Shown: positions 12,929 to 25,897, counted from the first letter of the stretch. The stretch: 64,000 nucleotides of DNA from Syncephalis plumigaleata (GCA_025201365.1 JAIXMF010000022.1:124001-188000); one strand, 5' to 3'. Notes: a model not told the origin generated them from the letters alone. Numbers and translations are program-made.

Positions 12929-14599
12929 ATGGCTGTACTGTCTAAAGCAACGAATTCCGTAGAGAACGTACGGAAACGACTGGCACCACTCGACAAGGAA
13001 CGCTACTGGGACTTGTTACCACGTTCACCGGCGGCTATTCTCGCTCATGCATTCAAAGGAGCCTTGCGTAAGTATCCTCGGTTAATATGGTCAACGGTGT
13101 ATTAACTTGAACTTGTATACGTATGCATTCTACGCAGGTGCACTCACAGTAGCCTATGGAGCACGTGCGGTATTTACCTTTATTCTTCGTTTACTCGCCG
13201 TATTTCGTAAAAAGTAAGTAGGATGTGTCCGCATTGGTAATTGTCCCGCTTAACTTGCAATACACTATAGAACAACGTTACGTGATGCGTTGGTAGTAGC
13301 GCTAAGTGGTACAGCAACCTTACGTTTCGGTGCTGCCTTTGGTGTATTTGCCTTTGTGTGGAAACTGTTTAATCATGGTCTACGCGAGTTACGCGGTGTA
13401 GACGATCGATGGAATAACTTTATTGGAGGTATATATATATCATTGTTATAGATTAGTAACTATCTAGTAACTATTATTATTACTAGGTTCTTGGGCGGTT
13501 TCGCTTTACTCATCGAGTCACCGCAATATCGAGTCACTTATGCGCAACAATTCTTTGTTCGGTAAGTCGAATCAATCGATTGATCGATCGATCAATACAA
13601 CCCATGTTAATTAAACTAATAACAACATGCAATTAGAGCGCTACAAGCATCGTATGCTTCATTACACGCACGCAACCTAATCTCCATTCCATACGGTGGT
13701 GCCTTACTATTCATGGCAGCCTGTTCGCAAACAATGTACGCCTATATGATGAAACCGAATACACTCCCACCGGATTTCTATCGATTCATGGTGAAGGCAG
13801 CACGCGTGCCCGATCCCATCCTACGCTACAATGCGCATAATGTCATGCATGGTTATGTTGATCCCGCAAAAGGTCTAGAGCTAATCAAACGGTATAAGCA
13901 TACACCGGGTAATCTGGAACGTGTCGCCAATATGTCATCGACACCAGGTCCACTGACCTGCGCGCTCATTCATCCGCATAACGATAGCTGCACATGGAGT
14001 GGGATCGAGTGGTGGCTACGCGTATTCCAAATGATCTCACCGGTATACGTATCACTTAATTTCGCACCCATGCTTACATTGCGTCTATTCAAGTTTATAA
14101 AAGAACCATTGCCTCTACTACGCAAGGCATTATTTAATACGCTACGTTCCAGTACTTTCCTGGCCACGTATGTAGCATCGTTTCTTACCTTTATTTGCCT
14201 GCATCGCAACACCGTCGAATGGATTCGCAAGTTAACCGGACGTAGACTGGCCGACTCAAAACTACTAGTGTATCTCTTTGGTTGGCTTAATGGTTTCGCC
14301 ATATTTATAGAGCACCCTACACGACGTGTGGAACTAGGCCTGTACGTTCTACCGAAGGCAGCCGAGAGTCTATTCTCCGTGATGGTACAGAGACGTCTAG
14401 CGGTGGTAATTCCTCATGGTGAAATCGGTCTATTCGCCATTGGTATGGGCATTATCATGGTATGTATAGTGTGATCATCATTGTAATGACAGTGTAACTA
14501 ATAACTGTGATTGTAATCTAGTCATTCTACCAAGCAGAACCCGAATGTTTAACACCGATGCTACGACGATTGATGCGTCCATTCTTTGGTCGCTTCTAA
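12929..14599 (+). CDS. TMEM135-like multi-pass membrane protein
   Basis: Membrane protein related to TMEM135/peroxisomal membrane protein 52. Animal TMEM135 acts in mitochondrial dynamics and peroxisomal lipid handling. Exons about 12929-13067, 13138-13213, 13271-13428, 13490-13561, 13637-14459 and 14522-14599. It reads LRFGAAFGVFAFVWKL, GFALLIESPQYRV and a conserved Cys-rich stretch, CALIHPHNDSCTWSG, followed by several membrane helices. The second half repeats the first in plan (LFGWLNGFAIFIEHPTRRVE mirrors the GGFALLIESPQYRV segment), as in the family. I chose MAVLSKATNS as start; the ORF extends to 12623. Exon 4 needs one extra T at its start to stay in phase. Confidence 0.75.
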
Positions 14600-15080
14600 T
14601 ATCACCGCTGCTAGTTCTCTGTTCTCTTTTCTATAATATTTGATTTATTAAACCTCGATTAGTACCAGATTAACAGGAATAATAGCAATAATAGCAATAG
14701 TTTAACCGTAAGTTTGTTAGTCATTACAATCATGCCTGTAGTGAGTGTGACATCCGATGAGTCATTTATTCCATTCAAAAGGGAATACACCAACATCAAT
14801 GACGAATCAATTGCGTGGATCATATTGGCTGTTGCACGACCACGTTGATACTACAACACTTCTACGTGTTATATCAATGCAAATGTGACCGGCTTTGCGA
14901 CTATAAATGGCCTATGCTTCTTGGTAGTTTGCCCAGTTCTCTCGTTACTTCTCCTCCTCTCATTATATCGTAGGTCATCCATTTTGACTAGCCTATTATC
15001 ATTTTTATTTCGAATTGTCGTTAATCACACAAGTTGGTGATATCATAACTTCTTATTGATACATTCGTTCGTATCTTATC
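14600..15080. other. Intergenic, promoter of SDR gene
   Basis: Downstream part is AT-rich with (AATAGC) repeats near 14685-14695. A TATAAA box at 14902-14907 lies about 180 bp before the SDR start codon. No gene seen. Confidence 0.5.
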
Positions 15081-16174
15081 ATGTCAGGCTACTGGATTAA
15101 AGACACTTTCTGGCGTGGTATGGCCATGGTCGGCCTAGCATCAAGCTATCCTACTCATACGCCCAATGCCAATTACCATCCTGCCATCATTATCACGGGA
15201 ACGAGCAGCGGCATTGGCAAGGAAGCGGCGCTCTTCTTTGCTCGTCAGGGCTACACGGTAATAGCCACGGTACGACAAGAGGCACATGCGAAAATGCTAA
15301 TCAACGAGTTCAACACGCCATCAGATGAGGACGCGCCGAGGGATGACAGCGCGTCTTTCATACAAGGCGGCAGTCTACATCCGGTAATCTTGGATCTATC
15401 AGGAAATGAACAAATCGCCGAAGGATGGCAGCGTGTCGAGGAGGTTCTACGCGCCGTAGATGTACCGCTAGTGGCGCTCATTAATAATGCTGGCTACGGT
15501 GTATCCTGGGTATCCGAGCGTATGAGCGCCGACTATTGGACACAGGCATTCTGGACGAACTTCCTGGGTGCCGTCGAGTTAACCCGTCTCGCCCTACCGC
15601 GTATACGTGCGAGTAAGGGTCGCATCATCAATATCGGCTCTATAATGTCTTGGATCGGTGTCCCGTGTTGTTCCTCGTATTCGGCTGCTAAGGCTGCCTT
15701 GGCTCTATGGACACGTATACTACGCACCGAGCTATTACCATTTGAGGTGGCGGTAACCAACATTGAACCTGGTAGGTAGTAATGTAGAGTGATGTCAATA
15801 GCAGTAATGGTACTGATAACTTACATTTATCTTGTTCCTCTCTAGGTGTTATCGAGACACCGGGACCATCTAACGCGCTCAAGGAATTATCACAAGGATT
15901 AGATCAGGATAGTAGTGATGATCTGCCTGATGAATACACTACAATGACCAAGGGTATGCATGAAAGTATTCAATCACTACGAGGAACGGGAATACACCCG
16001 CGCTATGTCGCGTATGCTATGGCACATGCTATGCAATCGCCCGTACCTCGTGACAAATACTACGTTGGTACAGATGCTCATTTACTCGCTGGATTTGTCG
16101 CGGTAATCGGCGAATCAAACGTCGATGCTTTATGGCGACGTATGCTATCCAGCAAGATGGGCAATCTGTTGTGA
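15081..16174 (+). CDS. Short-chain dehydrogenase/reductase
   Basis: NAD(P)-dependent oxidoreductase of the classical SDR family; substrate unknown. Two exons (15081-15771, 15846-16174), about 340 residues. Motifs in order: cofactor-binding GTSSGIGKEAALFFA, the structural INNAGYG, catalytic Ser in INIGSIMSWIG, and catalytic YSAAK. These are followed by the usual VAVTNIEPGVIETPGPS. A 25-residue leader before the Rossmann fold includes WRGMAMVGLASSYP and could be a membrane or organelle signal. The C-terminal region (TGIHPRYVAYAMAHAM, KYYVGTDAHLLAGF) resembles retinol/17-beta-HSD-like SDRs. No frame breaks. Function beyond the family is inference. Confidence 0.88.
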
Positions 16175-16364
16175 GGTTCTCTTGTTAGTTTATCCTATTC
16201 TATACTATACATTTAGTGAAATCAAAAATGACGAATAACGATTGATATTGTATTTGAATAAATAAGTGAACAAGCAGTTAAACCCTAATCATACCGCGAC
16301 TATTTAATTATACAAAGACAATAAAAGTACAAGATAAGCTATAGTTGTGGCATATCCATTACCG

Positions 16365-17855
16365 CTATGATCGATTACGTTCTGGTACCCATCGCTTGAT
16401 AATTACTTCTTCTATTCGATAGCTTTGAATATCCATCGGTTCTTGATAACGCCATGTATCATCATCATCACCCATCATTGGAATGTAAACGAAACAAATA
16501 TGCAATACCTGTAGTACGCATAGTTAGTTGTAGTAAAATACCGTATACATGTCAATAATCATCATCATCTTCTTCTTCTTCATACCTTGCGTACTTGATT
16601 ACAAACACGTAGTAGACCAAGTAAATTAATCCAATCGAGCGACACACGTCGATTATAATTTACTAGCACGTTATCGTACGAATCTTTATGCACGTTCGAG
16701 CTATTGTATACCACTACTGGACACACAAGTATTGCCGCACTACATACATACATACATTTATCGATACACATGTACAAAGCAACATCATTAAACAAATAAA
16801 TATCAAAGCAAGTATTAGTTCACTTACACTGAATGATCGAATATGGGACCTTTCTTGTATATAACTACATATTATTAGTAATAGTAATAGCATCATTATC
16901 ATTTAATAGCGTACTTACCATAATCTGCACCATATTTTATGCCATCACGTACTATCCAATCTTTCTCGCGTAAATATCGATAAACGGCATAACGAGCGAC
17001 AAATGTATGATTTGCCACATTATCATTATCATCATCATCGCTACTATTATTGGACATAGTACTAAATTCAGTGTTGATATTTCTAGGTCGATAAGCCTGA
17101 CAACATCTAAGCCATAACTGCCATGGATCTAGGCATTCCTAATGAAATACATTGAATTAGATAATAGTAATAATTAGCATCGTTGTTCATGGCATTACTT
17201 ACCTTAGTTATTTGATCGATAACGTGTAGACTACCCGTTTGCCACGTTAAATAGAATAGTTCTTCCGGTGCTAGCCATAATGGCTCAGTATTAAATGACT
17301 GACTCGAGCACGATGACATCATCATAGATTGAAATAATATTTGTTGCTTTTCCGCCGAGATAGCCGGTGGCATCGATTGTTTTGCCTTGCGACGACGTCT
17401 AGTACGTCGACCAACAATAGCAGTAGCAGTAGCAGTACTAGTACTAGTAACTACTCTTTCCTCTATCGTATCTTTCAGGTCATCCACCAGCATGAATGGT
17501 TCACCACGCGATACTACTCCCTTGCCGAAAAATCCATTATACCAAAGTGCCTGAATAGCTGCTGGTCATAGGTGAGTGCACCAGTGCTGCCGGAACAAAT
17601 AACTTGCCAACGAGGTCGACACCACGTACAAGTTGACCAAGGTGATATCCAGGAATATTTCTCTGCTTACTTAGCCACGATTCGGGTAGCACGCGTGCAA
17701 TAACTGACAATAGTAAACGTTTGTATGCAATAGCTCCAGTGTATCCAATCAGTTAATCTACAACGTGTTGAAGCCAAAGGAAGTGTAGGTAATTTTGAAT
17801 AATAAATAGGAGCATTGCTATGATTGCGCTGTTTGCTTATAACGGTTGAACTCAT
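16365..17855 (-). CDS. SEN2: tRNA-splicing endonuclease subunit SEN2
   Basis: Catalytic subunit that cuts the 5' splice site of pre-tRNA introns, in a complex with SEN34, SEN54 and SEN15. The N-terminal half includes LFRALWYNGFFGKGVVSRGE (after allowing one base near 17552) and WLAPEELFYLTW. The nuclease domain reads VARYAVYRYLREKDWIVRDG, IKYGADY, IYKKGPIFDHS and ends YRIEEVIIKRWVPERNRS, the family's usual last lines. The Tyr of GADY, the His of DHS and the Lys of QVRK fit the catalytic triad. Five or six exons; introns at about 17156-17203, 16858-16918, 16742-16827 and 16510-16586. The start at MSSTVISKQ is tentative because the first 100 residues change frame. Confidence 0.8.
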
Positions 17856-17934
17856 AGGAGCGTATAGTAAATAGTATAGAACGAATAAAACACGAAATAA
17901 TAAATCAATATTAAAAAATAAAAAAAGTTGCACA

Positions 17935-18006
17935 TTTACTAATTATTTATTAATAAGAACAATAGTTAAAGATTAACAATATTAACTGGCTGGAGAAATC
18001 ATGCAA
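17935..18006 (+). repeat. Solo copy of the ~70-bp island terminal motif
   Basis: Reads AATTATTTATTAATAAGAAC, then GTTAAAG, then TTAACTGGCTGGAG, the same order as the ends of the kinase cassettes at 29.1 and 53.7 kb. It sits between the SEN2 5' end and the F-box gene 3' end with no obvious partner. Confidence 0.45.
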
Positions 18007-18021
18007 TATAGAGTGATATGT

Positions 18022-21000
18022 TCAAGATAGCCCTGATACATCTACTACGCGATACTCATTAGGTAATGGTGTGCCATCAGCCTTTAACGGTGTATAGCCA
18101 TAATGCGTAGGCGATAGGATGCCCAGTTGCGTGTGATCTACTTTATCCGATTCACTAGCAATGGATGTACTCCCTGCATTTGTCTGTACAATAGGCGACA
18201 ATAGATTGATACGACGTAGTCGTTGACCGGTTAACAAGTCGCCCACGTAGTAGCGTCCATCGAATCGTTCCACCTGGCATAGTGATCCCATAATATGCGC
18301 GCCAACTGATGTCCAACGATGTCGAACACGTCGAACTGTATGGCCATTAGCCAGCGATACCAGTTCTATTATACCATAAGGTGGTGTCGCATCATCATCA
18401 TCATCATCACCGCCACCATCATCACCATCATCATTCGTATCGCCATTCTCATTTGCTTCACCATTATCCTCGCGGTCATTATCCTCAACGTTTGAACCTT
18501 CCGAGTATACTTCATGCTCTTCATCGCTATCTATATTTCGAGTGAGTACACTTAATCGATCGCCATCCTCTTCGACATCGGTTACATCGCCAGTATCTGT
18601 ATTGAGTAATTTGAGCGCTTGTTCCTTCTCCCAGTCTTGTTCATCAGTCGCTAAATGTTGCTTTACCCTATCCAGACCTTTAGTGGTAATGTTTACCGAT
18701 GTGCCTTCTTGCACTGATCGTTCATGGATGACAGTTGTCTTATTAGATGTACTTATACTATCTTCTTCTTCTTGCTCCTCCTCCTCTTCTTCCTCTTCTT
18801 CCTGTTCTTCATCTTCTTGTTCTTCTTCCTCTGATGCTACGGGTACCCAATTGGTAATGAGTGCTACTAATCCTAATTCTGGTAGAGGAATAGCATGTTC
18901 CCAATCACCCTGACGTTCCCATAATAAACAATTTCTTCTTAGTGAATGGACAGCTACCCATGCTGGTGATGTATAATAATCTGGTGCCGTAATTAATACA
19001 CGAGCATGTATATCGGCTGCAGTTACCCAGTCTGATTCATCGGTATTGTCAATATCATTAGCTGCATTGTCGATTGCTTTTGTTGCTGCTGCTGCCTGTT
19101 TATCACTAGTTGTTTGGTTGCTCGATGATACAGATGTGGTTAATAAGGTTACATTCGGTTGACTAGTACCATTCTCCGTTACTCGTTCTACATTAACGAA
19201 ATCATTCTCATTCTCCTCATTATCGGCAATATCATCGATAATCACCGTAGGAATAGGAGGCGACTGCATGGATCGAGTAGGTCTTCTTGGCCATGGATCA
19301 TCCTTGAGTGGCGTCAACTTACGAGCACCTTGTGGATTAACCTTTACCTTAAATCGACCTCTTGCAAGTATTCTCGGTGTAGTTGACGAGGCATGACATT
19401 CTAGTTATTTTAGTATCACACGATTACTATCATTATTAGTATACGACAGTAATATTTGTATTGCATAGTCTAATATGCTTACCGTTGTTTACATTACTAT
19501 CATTATTGCTATTATTATTATTATTACAACTGGGGAAAGCCACCACTTCCCATATCATTGTTTGTGGTTCATCGCGTACCTGAGTTAGTAAACGATACAC
19601 CAATGCTTGCCTTGACGACGAGGAACTAGCTAGTGTCGATGTAGAACTCTCATTCTCAGGTTGCTCATGAACAATCGTGCTCTTTGGTAATAAACAGCAA
19701 TCACCCACGGGGAAACAATGATATTGAGATGGAATAGATATGGGCAATACGGTAGGTAAGTATAGTCCACTAGAATCCACGGAGGCATATCTATCGATAC
19801 TAATCTCCAAATCTTGTACACTTAAAATAAAGCCACGTAGATTATTAGGCCGTTTCTGCCAGTGTAGTAGCCAGCCATCGCGCATCTCCATTAGATGACC
19901 ATACGCCGTCGGTTGCACGATCGTGTGTAGTTGTCGCTGGCCCGCTCGCCACACCCATACTTGTCGATGTTTAGCACCGGTTTGTCGTGGTTCTATCGCT
20001 AAAAAGTCATTATCTACGAATATGCTGGCTATCACGTCGAATTGACATCGTTCCTTATACGCGGGTATAGTCACGCTATGATGATGACAATGATTATGAT
20101 TATCGTTGCTATCATCTAGTGCATCGGCAGCTGCACCGATATCCTCAGGATCTGCCATTAATTGTGATGTATCCGCTAACCAGCCGACGCCACCATGCTC
20201 TCCCGGTGAACATTGCCCTGGGCTCTTCTCGAGTTGTGGCGATAGTGGCGTGTCTCCTCCAGCGTCACGTTCGTTATCGCGACCTCTTCCCTCCTTTTCC
20301 TTATTACTCGATGTCGAAGTGGTGGAAGTTGACTGACGCCATGGCACCTCCAAAAGATAAACGAGTCCACCGGGTCGATTCTCAACGACAAATAGTTGAT
20401 TAGCACCGGTGTGATGTAGTACGGTGCCCCAAGGTGCTGCGGCCAACGCTGTCACCGGTTGACGAATTCGTTTTTGTAGCGATAGTGTTCTGGCAACACT
20501 ACGCGATATAGATCCAAGTACACGCATGGAACCAGACCCGGTATTTGCTAAATAGGTGGTAATGGAATCGGCATCAGGTGAGGATATATCAATGCGCTGA
20601 GCTCGGAATGGGCGCAGCTTCTCGGTCAATGCCGCTATCCTATCCTCTTCGGCTTCTTTATCCTCGTCTTTCCTCGCTTCTTCTTCCTCTTCTTCATTTT
20701 GATTCAACTGCTGCTTCGTGTCATCTTTATCGTCAGCAGTCAAACTAGGTACAAAAAATTGCTCATTGTCGAATGGTTCTCCTAATACAACTTCGACTTC
20801 TTCATCTTCACCAAGTATATCTTGATTATTTACAGTTGCTCTGTCTGAGGATAAAGGACGCGATGCTTCAATGTTCATGCCATCTACAATGGTGCATAGT
20901 TCGGCATCATCATTTCTCATCGATTCTGTCCTTCTTCTTCTACTACTCGTAAGTGATAAATTTGCTGCTGCTGCTGATGATGATGATACTGCGGTAATAT

Positions 21001-21517
21001 CGTTGTTATAATCCATTTCGATACCCCATTCATCTTCATCGCTTTCATCGCCTACTTCGTTACACATGGTAGAACGCCAGTGTTGTTCTAATAAATGGCG
21101 TTGCCTATAAATATAGTACCATTTTGGTTGGCCTGGTGGTCCATGCGACCATGCCATTATATCGCTATTGTTCTTCGTGTCGACCATGGTTGAACCTTTC
21201 GATGGAGGCCAGACAGCGTGTTCACTAGCCCAGACGCACCATTGAATGAACCAGTCAGTTGACGGTAATTTATCCGACAATTGTCGTTGTACCGGTTCCA
21301 ACTGTAGTGTGTTGATAGTTTTCAGTCGTGGTAATGTTCCTGTTGGTACGGAACCAAAATGAAGCCAGTAAGCCTGCTGCCATACTGTATTGGCTGAGGT
21401 GACTATTCGACGAAGATGAGTACACGTAACGGATAACTCGACAAGTGACTGAACACTTAGTGTCGAATTCTGTACTATCAAATGCCAAACGGTAATGAGC
21501 GCTTCTTCTGTTAGCAT
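18022..21517 (-). CDS. Large F-box protein with acidic low-complexity regions
   Basis: About 1,130 residues in two exons (21517-19493, 19400-18022) with no frame break. An F-box-like N-terminus, residues 1-60, reads LTEEALITVWHLIVQ...LVELSVTCTHLRRI...VWQQAYWLHFG; F-box proteins link targets to SKP1-cullin ubiquitin ligases. The rest holds Glu/Asp-rich and Ser-rich stretches. Between them are conserved-looking blocks (LAAAPWGTVLHHTGANQLFV, CQFDVIASIFVDNDFLAIEP, HLMEMRDGWLLHWQ) that suggest a beta-propeller. The last block includes HRWTSVGAHIMGSLCQVERF. I do not recognise an orthologue. The two large ORFs could be mistaken for two genes, but the splice (donor after 19493, acceptor before 19400) keeps phase exactly. 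Confidence 0.65.
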
Positions 21518-21604
21518 ACTGATATGCCACGGTTAGAAAAACAAGATATTGATAATAAGACTATATGGAAATAGCGATAAGCCAAAAGGCGGGGAAAAGT
21601 AAAG

Positions 21605-22735
21605 ACAGTGTCTTTGGCAATACAGGGTCGTTCTCCTTTAACTTTTGCTCTTTATTAATAAATAGATTTACACAATAGTTAACATCATCATCGCATTGCT
21701 ATTATCATTGGGTAGTTATCATTGCCCTAGCAGTTGAGGGAAATGTTAATGATCGCGATATCACATATTGCAATTAGTGATAATTAACAATAGACATGTT
21801 GATAGAACTTACATACCTTGAATGCAAAGCGATAACAATCACGGATAAGTTATTTCTTGTTGCTTAGTTCTTCGTTGTTGCACTGATCCTTCATTTCTTG
21901 AACATCTGAAGGTAACACCACTGACTAAATGTATCTAGAGGTATACATAATCCTTTCTGAGATGCGCTTCTTATTGCTCATTATTACTCCCCTGTCACTC
22001 CTGCATCATGAGATTGGTATCTATGTTGGTATTACAGCCATGTCCCTTCAACACTCACCATAGTTTCAATATTGAATATTGTTACATTATCCACTATAAA
22101 TATGGGTCCTATTTTGTACGAATTGAATAAACTTATCTTCATCTTCCAGTTCAATCGTCCCTATTACACTCTACTTACATACCTTATTGTATATCGCCTA
22201 CACGTTGTGCTTGAGCAAATCGAGCAACCATAGCTCCCACACTATCAATGAGAAAGTGTCCTACTACTTGTCATGATCCCTTACGGTAAGTATACCTCAT
22301 TACACTTTGATATTTATTACAATATACTAATCATTATTCTATTAGATGCACACATCGAAACAATGATTAAGAGGACATGCAAGTTAAAGGATTCGAGTAT
22401 CATTTGTGGAATCGGGGTTATGGTTGCTCGTCTGGATTTCATTCATATCACCAACTGCCTTCGTAGTGGAACCGATGTTCCAACACACCCTCATCCAAGT
22501 GTCGTTGCTTCCAATCATTCAAGACAAGGAGGACAAGGACATCGAGGAACCAAACAACAAATAACAAATTAACCAGGTTGTATCGTCAACCACCCCAGTT
22601 CTTCTCCAGAGGGGGCTGGGAAACAGAATGCAGGGGCTCAAAAGGCCGGTAAGTGTTAACATCATCATTATTTATTCATAAAACGAAGGCTAACTGCGCA
22701 AATTGGATGGAAAAGCCTGTAATTATCGCTTCCTA
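21605..22735 (+). mobile_element. Degenerate Fanzor-like element with paired terminal motifs
   Basis: The left end at 21605-21665 is an inverted copy of the terminal motif (TACAGGG ... CTTTAACTTTTGCTC ... TTATTAATAAATA). The right end at 22665-22735 is a direct copy (ATTATTTATTCATAA ... GCTAACTG ... TTGGATGGAAAAGCCTGTA). Inside, 22330-22500 aligns with the remnant at 1-350: KDSSIICGIG then VMVARLDFIHI replaces LWNRDMAACLNVI, so the catalytic Asp is gone in any one frame. A spliced layout is still visible (GTAAGT at about 22275, TTAG before 22345). This copy is clearly dead. A GC-rich stretch at 22575-22640 follows the coding remnant. Confidence 0.45.
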
Positions 22736-22974
22736 TTAATACATAATGATAATGACCATACACATTGCCACTAAATGGCACTAGCTCCTTCAATATGCCT
22801 CTAATAAATACTTAATACATACTATCATGTTCCCCATTACAAAATCATCGAATGAATGTACTTGCAGTGTTCTAGCTTCATTGCCCATGCCATGAATAAT
22901 CGGCGAGTGTCATTGACATGCTTCACTTTCATTACCTCATTTATTATACTTTTCTCCTCTTCTATTAATATCCA

Positions 22975-23890
22975 TTGTATCATCCATTAATCATTATTCA
23001 CTCCATACGCTCTATTCCATTCCCTTTCTCCACCATCACATCTCCCCTTCCCTTTCCATCCTCTCATCATTACTATCATCTCCTTCATCCATTTCATCCG
23101 TGCATCTATCCATCCACTCAACGCTCTTTCATTCCATGTATGTTACATGCTATTCTATGTATTCTTTACTACACATCACTTCCTGTTCCTTCTTCTTCTC
23201 TTACTATAAACAACTCTTCACTAATTCCACTGCTCCTTCCTTTACTATTCTGTGCACTCCACTATACTCTTCTTGCTCTCTACCTGTCTGTACTATTCGA
23301 TGTAATTGCTCATATCACTCCTCTCCTAATATCTATTCTCCTCTCGGTTTGTCGACTCGTCTACTACTCTATTCATACACTCGTATCTCTATTGTTTATT
23401 TGTAATTACTCGGTAAGTAGTGTATACGCGGTATTCACTCTATTCACTAGCTGCTGCTACTGCTCCTCTTTCTTGTCCTGTCAACTCTGTTTATTTGTTT
23501 GTATTCTATAAGCATATGTGCTCATTCGCTCTATTCACTCCTACTGCTATCCATACTACTTGTCTCTCTGCTTCTATTCTCATTCAGCCAATAAACACCA
23601 TGTCAACTCCATACATATCGCTGTATGCTCTACCCTCTATTGACCATACTTTGCTTTCAACCAATACAATTAGCTACTACTGCTCTACTACTACTACTAT
23701 TCCTATCATTCATATTCAGTTATCAGCAGTATACAGTCAGCTAGAATATATCACTCATCCACTCACTGATGATGCATTAATATCGATGATGTATATTACC
23801 TATAGTCATTGTAATGAATTGTATACCAAATCATCGAACAACACAATAGATACTGACATCTGACGTGATCGTGCGTGCATTGACATGGAT
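22975..23890 (+). repeat. Pyrimidine-rich repeat R1, copy i
   Basis: About 0.9 kb with strong C+T bias on the plus strand, ending near a GACATCTGACGTGATCGTGC segment. It lies upstream of kinase gene A. A near-identical copy lies upstream of gene C and an inverted partial copy lies after gene A. Long open frames here (for example 22975-23511) are an effect of composition: they are low-complexity Ser/Leu/Tyr/Pro strings. Confidence 0.75.
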
Positions 23891-24516
23891 ACACTACACT
23901 ACCTAATACTTGAATCAGAACTATAACTGAATTACAGCATAGTTACAAGTAGAAACAATGGTTTAATGGTCATTGCCATCATAATTGGAGTGTATTCAAT
24001 GACTTGTCTATTATCTCGAATGCTCTAATGTTAGCTAGTTGTATACCAATGCATCATGTAAATCGTGCTATTATTGAAACTAAATCGAATTCCATTCCAT
24101 TTCAATATCAATCATACACGTTTCAATTGCATCTGTATTCATTGCACTATTATGGATTTTATTCACGTTAGCCGCAATATAATCAGGACCTATAGATTCA
24201 ATATCTATTATGGCCTTTATCCATGCTGGTTTGCAATAAAGTCAGTACCCTAATGTCATTCAATGTCTATAATTAGCTACTACACATGGCGAAATGACAT
24301 GCTTTGTTTATTTGATACTACCTTTGAAAGACATTCCAATACACTATTCTGTATTCATCCACGTTAGCTGTAACAGAATCACAGCTGTAAATGAGTACCG
24401 TAAATGTCGCCTAATATCTATCATTCGAAATTACATGGGGCCAGCAATTTCATGGTTCGTTTATTCGGTACGTCGGTTAAGAAACGCTTCAACACCGTAA
24501 CCATCGGCCTTTCACC

Positions 24517-24522
24517 TATAAA
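24517..24522 (+). promoter_or_regulatory. TATA box of kinase gene A
   Basis: TATAAA within CACCTATAAATGAGCAG, 113 bp before the start codon. The same box at exactly the same spacing precedes gene C. Confidence 0.55.
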
Positions 24523-24629
24523 TGAGCAGCCATTTGCCGTGAACAAGTTGATAGCTCACTATCCTCTTCTCATTTACACGCACAACATACGCACATTCAC
24601 TTCTTTGCTCTTAGACCGTAACGAACAAT

Positions 24630-25897
24630 ATGCAAGTAACTCTACATTCTGCATTGGCTATTAGCACTTGTGCTCTAGCATTGTTATCCCAGCTACCGAG
24701 TGTTCACTCAATTCTTGGTGATTTTGAAAAAATGGCAAGCTATTCATATATGATCTATCTGATGACTGCTAACTTGTTTATAGGTGGCTATCCTATAAAC
24801 ACATTTGCCCAGAAATACGTTATGAAGCACCAGAAAGAACTTGGACTATCCGATATACGCTGGGGCGGTGGAAATGAGCATGAGCTTAGACTAGCTCAGG
24901 TAATTTGGAACAACCAAGTTGCCTTTATGAAATGTGATATAGCCGGTTACAAAAAAAATCTATCTGAATTAGACATGCCTGAAATTGATGCATTCAAGGT
25001 AAGTATATCGATCTATTATTCAAATAATTTCACTAATCATATAGTATAAAATAGGCATTGAACGAAGCAAAGAGGTTGACAAACCGCAACACAATAGGTC
25101 GACAAAATGTCATGGATCCATTGCATCAGTTTGATTTTAATAATAGCTATGGCAGTATATACTTCTGCCATCTTTACAGCTATATCGATGGTACAGTTCT
25201 ACCAAAATACTTCAAAAAACATACCATTTCCCATGCATTTATTACTGCTGCCAGGATATTGCCTGAGTTATAAAGGTATGCGTTACGATAATCATAAGCA
25301 TGATTACTAATTGCTTTATAGGTGCAATTTACCTTTACAATGCTGGTATTATTCATGGCGATCTGTATCCAAAAAGTAAGTAGACATTACAATAATGGAA
25401 TACGCTAACAATAGAATGTAGACATCATGATACAGTTAACTCCAACTGGTGAAATAGTTGGAGTAAAGATCATTGATCTTGATTTTACGACCGTATTTGA
25501 AAAGGAACAAGACTGGCAGCCTATAAACCCGAATACCAATGATATTTATCACTGAATCCACGTCAAAGATATAGAGTTGTGACGAGCTCAAGAAGACGAT
25601 AGTTAAATTCTTAAAAGAATTTGTTTCCCTCAAGGGAGGAGAAAATCCATTTACTCTTAACTATGTATTGACCGAACAAGCTACGCAGAACTATATAGAA
25701 GTATTTCAGCAATTTCCACATTATGCCGAGTTAAAATAGGCAATGTGAAGGCAGCCTTTCCTGCGATACATTACCTTCTTAAAGCGTTGTACACAACGTG
25801 GTACGATAACTTTTCATGCTCCTCTCCTATGCTCGCATCAAGAGGACTGCCACCGCGCATTGGTACACCTAGTAGACCAGCCAGTCCTTCATTCTAA
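24630..25897 (+). CDS. Secreted kinase-fold protein A
   Basis: Paralogue of gene C, with five exons (24630-24717, 24784-24998, 25055-25275, 25322-25375, 25422-25897). The signal peptide is MQVTLHSALAISTCALALLS. Kinase-like marks: beta-3 lysine in QVAFMKC, hinge-like SYIDGTVLP, catalytic loop GIIHGDLYPKN, and IIDLD in place of DFG. All key residues are present, so the fold could be active. Compared with gene C the reading frame has about four or five single-base losses, nearly all in A or T runs (exon 3 end, and near 25544, 25576 and 25737). With these restored it matches C to the stop, so it is either recently decayed or mis-sequenced. Substrate unknown. Confidence 0.7.

Noticed and set aside
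18542-18913. Plus-strand Ser-rich frame inside the F-box gene
   Set aside because: It is the antisense of the Glu/Asp-rich tract of the F-box protein.
18022-19400. A separate gene for the acidic 431-aa frame
   Set aside because: A canonical donor at 19493 and acceptor at 19400 join it in phase to the F-box frame, and its own ATG lies well inside the joined sequence.
22975-23863. Long open frames (178 and 147 aa) in the pyrimidine-rich repeat
   Set aside because: They are Ser/Leu/Tyr/Pro strings in more than one frame at once, appear in all three repeat copies with frame changes, and lack any domain. Composition explains them.
24630-25897. Gene A as a certain pseudogene
   Set aside because: Its frame losses are of the same single-base kind as in housekeeping genes, and catalytic residues are kept; status left open.
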